In this document: piece by piece, positions 6,724 to 7,200 of the stretch | How positions within the stretch are numbered: the stretch's first letter is position 1 | Layout of the letters: each line of letters begins with the position of its first letter | Source of the DNA: Phycisphaerales bacterium | GTDB lineage: Bacteria > Planctomycetota > Phycisphaerae > Sedimentisphaerales > Anaerobacaceae | Direction: 5' to 3' | Assembly (NCBI GenBank): GCA_003533825.1 | Contig: DQCG01000436.1 | Coordinates: forward strand, 1 to 7,200 | DNA length: 7,200 nucleotides | Notes under the pieces: generated by a model | What the model saw: the letters and a program-made list of their open reading frames with translations, nothing else | Database searches by the model: none | What the model was told of the DNA's origin: nothing | Program-made: the position numbers and the translations under genes

Positions 6724-6745
6724 GTAAAATACAGGGGTATTTTAC
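6724..6745. repeat. Perfect inverted repeat next to the sigma-54 promoter, probable operator
   Basis: The arms GTAAAATAC (6724-6732) and GTATTTTAC (6737-6745) are perfect 9-bp inverted repeats around a 4-bp spacer. The element ends two bases from the -24 element, centred near -39 relative to the predicted start. The size and symmetry suit a dimeric transcription factor. There is no T-tract after the hairpin in the direction of transcription and the stem is A+T-rich, so it is a poor intrinsic terminator. It does not look like the Rex or FNR consensus. Binding by the neighbouring activator, by a repressor, or by another factor are all open. Confidence 0.65.
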
Positions 6746-6933
6746 CGGCAGTATCTATAGCTCGGAACCTTTGATTGAGTGAGGATTGGAGGCCAATATG
6801 AGAAGATGTAAGGACTTAGAAAAGAGATTTCTTATTGAGGCTGCATCTGAGAGTTGGCAGATTTTTTCCGGGAGCAACCAAAGCGGCAGGGGCATTTTGG
6901 ACCAGTGGGGAGAATTTACCCGGCTCTTAACCG

Positions 6934-7200
6934 TCAGGAGCTGGGATCTTTCATATTCTTCAGCTTCTGTCGTAAAGTTTTTCGATCGATACCGAGAATA
7001 TCCGCCGCGTGGGTTTTGTTGCCGTCCACACTTTCCAGGACATTGATGATGTATTCGACCTCGACTTCCGCGAGGGTTCGGGTGAAGCCCGTTTTTCGCA
7101 GGGCTGAAAAACGCATGAGGCAGGGTAAATCAGGAACCTCAATAATGTCACCATCCGTCATTACTACCAGGCGCTGGATTACATTTTCAAGTTCCCTGAC
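6934..7200 (-). CDS. NtrC-family sigma-54-dependent transcriptional activator, C-terminal end only
   Basis: The last 88 codons of a gene entering from the right edge; N-terminal parts are outside the window. The visible frame begins with VRELENVIQRLVV (residues 1-13), which is the end of the sigma-54-interacting AAA+ domain (the GNVRELEN motif). After a linker comes a Fis-type helix-turn-helix at about 42-82, with LAEVEVEYIINVLE, GNKTHAADILGIDRKTL and RQKLKN. The stop is TGA at 6934-6936. Such proteins bind enhancer DNA and use ATP to open RpoN promoters. The first promoter downstream in the same direction is of that class, so this is the obvious candidate activator. Whether it is a two-component response regulator or has another sensor domain cannot be seen. 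Confidence 0.92.
   Translation of the reverse strand, partial: VRELENVIQRLVVMTDGDIIEVPDLPCLMRFSALRKTGFTRTLAEVEVEYIINVLESVDGNKTHAADILGIDRKTLRQKLKNMKDPSS

Larger units (their letters stand above)
6664..6933. other. Intergenic regulatory region between the sigma-54 activator gene and the operon
   Basis: 270 bp without a convincing gene. Besides the promoter and the 22-bp palindrome it holds a short inverted repeat ATTGG-AGG-CCAAT (6785-6797, near -95). It also holds a second copy of the palindrome's right half, CAGGGGCATTTT (6887-6898), matching CAGGGGTATTTT (6732-6743) at 11 of 12 bases. These lie in the distance range usual for sigma-54 enhancer sites, but they are weak. I see no clear intrinsic terminator for the activator gene. 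Confidence 0.5.

Noticed and set aside
6724..6745. Inverted repeat as an intrinsic terminator of the activator gene
   Set aside because: The stem is A+T-rich with no following T-run in the direction of transcription, and it lies about 190 bp past the stop codon, right at the promoter.
6798..7046. Plus-strand ORF of about 82 codons starting at an ATG with GGAGG 5 nt upstream
   Set aside because: The last 113 bases run antisense through the conserved HTH of the sigma-54 activator, and the protein has no recognisable motif or biased composition. The GGAGG is also the middle of the ATTGG-AGG-CCAAT repeat. A short gene here is not excluded, but nothing else supports it.

Overview
The window holds one leftward (minus-strand) operon of five genes. 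Part of a sigma-54 activator gene lies upstream at the right edge, and the last operon gene runs off the left edge. Reading in the direction of transcription: (1) the last 88 codons of an NtrC-family, Fis-type HTH sigma-54 activator (6934-7200); (2) a 270-bp intergenic region with a very good -24/-12 (sigma-54) promoter at 6706-6721 and a perfect 9-bp inverted repeat directly upstream of it; (3) a 95-aa protein made of two copies of a four-cysteine module (6376-6663); (4) a NuoE/HydC-like [2Fe-2S] subunit with an added cysteine-rich C-terminal domain (5484-6374); (5) a 1080-aa fusion of a HydB/HndC-type NuoF flavoprotein with a complete GltD/NfnB-like NADPH:FAD oxidoreductase (2190-5432); (6) a HoxU/NuoG-N-like iron-sulfur subunit (1507-2193); (7) an FMN-type glutamate-synthase central/synthase domain protein with no glutaminase domain (1-1458, C-terminus outside the window). 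The genes are tightly packed: a 1-nt gap between genes 3 and 4, 51 nt between 4 and 5, an ATGA overlap between 5 and 6, and 48 nt between 6 and 7.

Together the subunits look like a soluble, multi-flavin, iron-sulfur-rich electron-transfer complex. The NuoE-like protein plus the NuoF domain, which carries an N-terminal thioredoxin-like [2Fe-2S] domain, match the HydBC / StnAB core of electron-bifurcating enzymes. The GltD-like domain supplies an NADP(H) site as in NfnAB and Stn. The HoxU-like protein supplies a wire of one [2Fe-2S] and two [4Fe-4S] clusters. In Stn, as described for Sporomusa, the GltD-like domain is attached to the NuoG-like subunit; here it is attached to the NuoF subunit. 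The set therefore reads as a domain-permuted relative of Stn. It also has a GltB2-like FMN protein, the natural electron acceptor of a GltD domain, encoded in the same operon. The overall reaction cannot be read from sequence. A redox balancer linking NAD(H), NADP(H) and ferredoxin, or a machine that drives a glutamate-synthase-like or other FMN-dependent reduction, are the main possibilities.

Regulation is unusually readable: a sigma-54 promoter lies next to a sigma-54 activator gene, with a palindromic element abutting the promoter.

The organism is a bacterium of intermediate G+C with good Shine-Dalgarno sites. The enzyme set is typical of strict or facultative anaerobes. Planctomycetota of the Phycisphaerae type and Desulfobacterota are reasonable guesses from remembered occurrence of such gene sets, but nothing in the window fixes the phylum. 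No RNA genes, insertion sequences or CRISPR arrays were seen.
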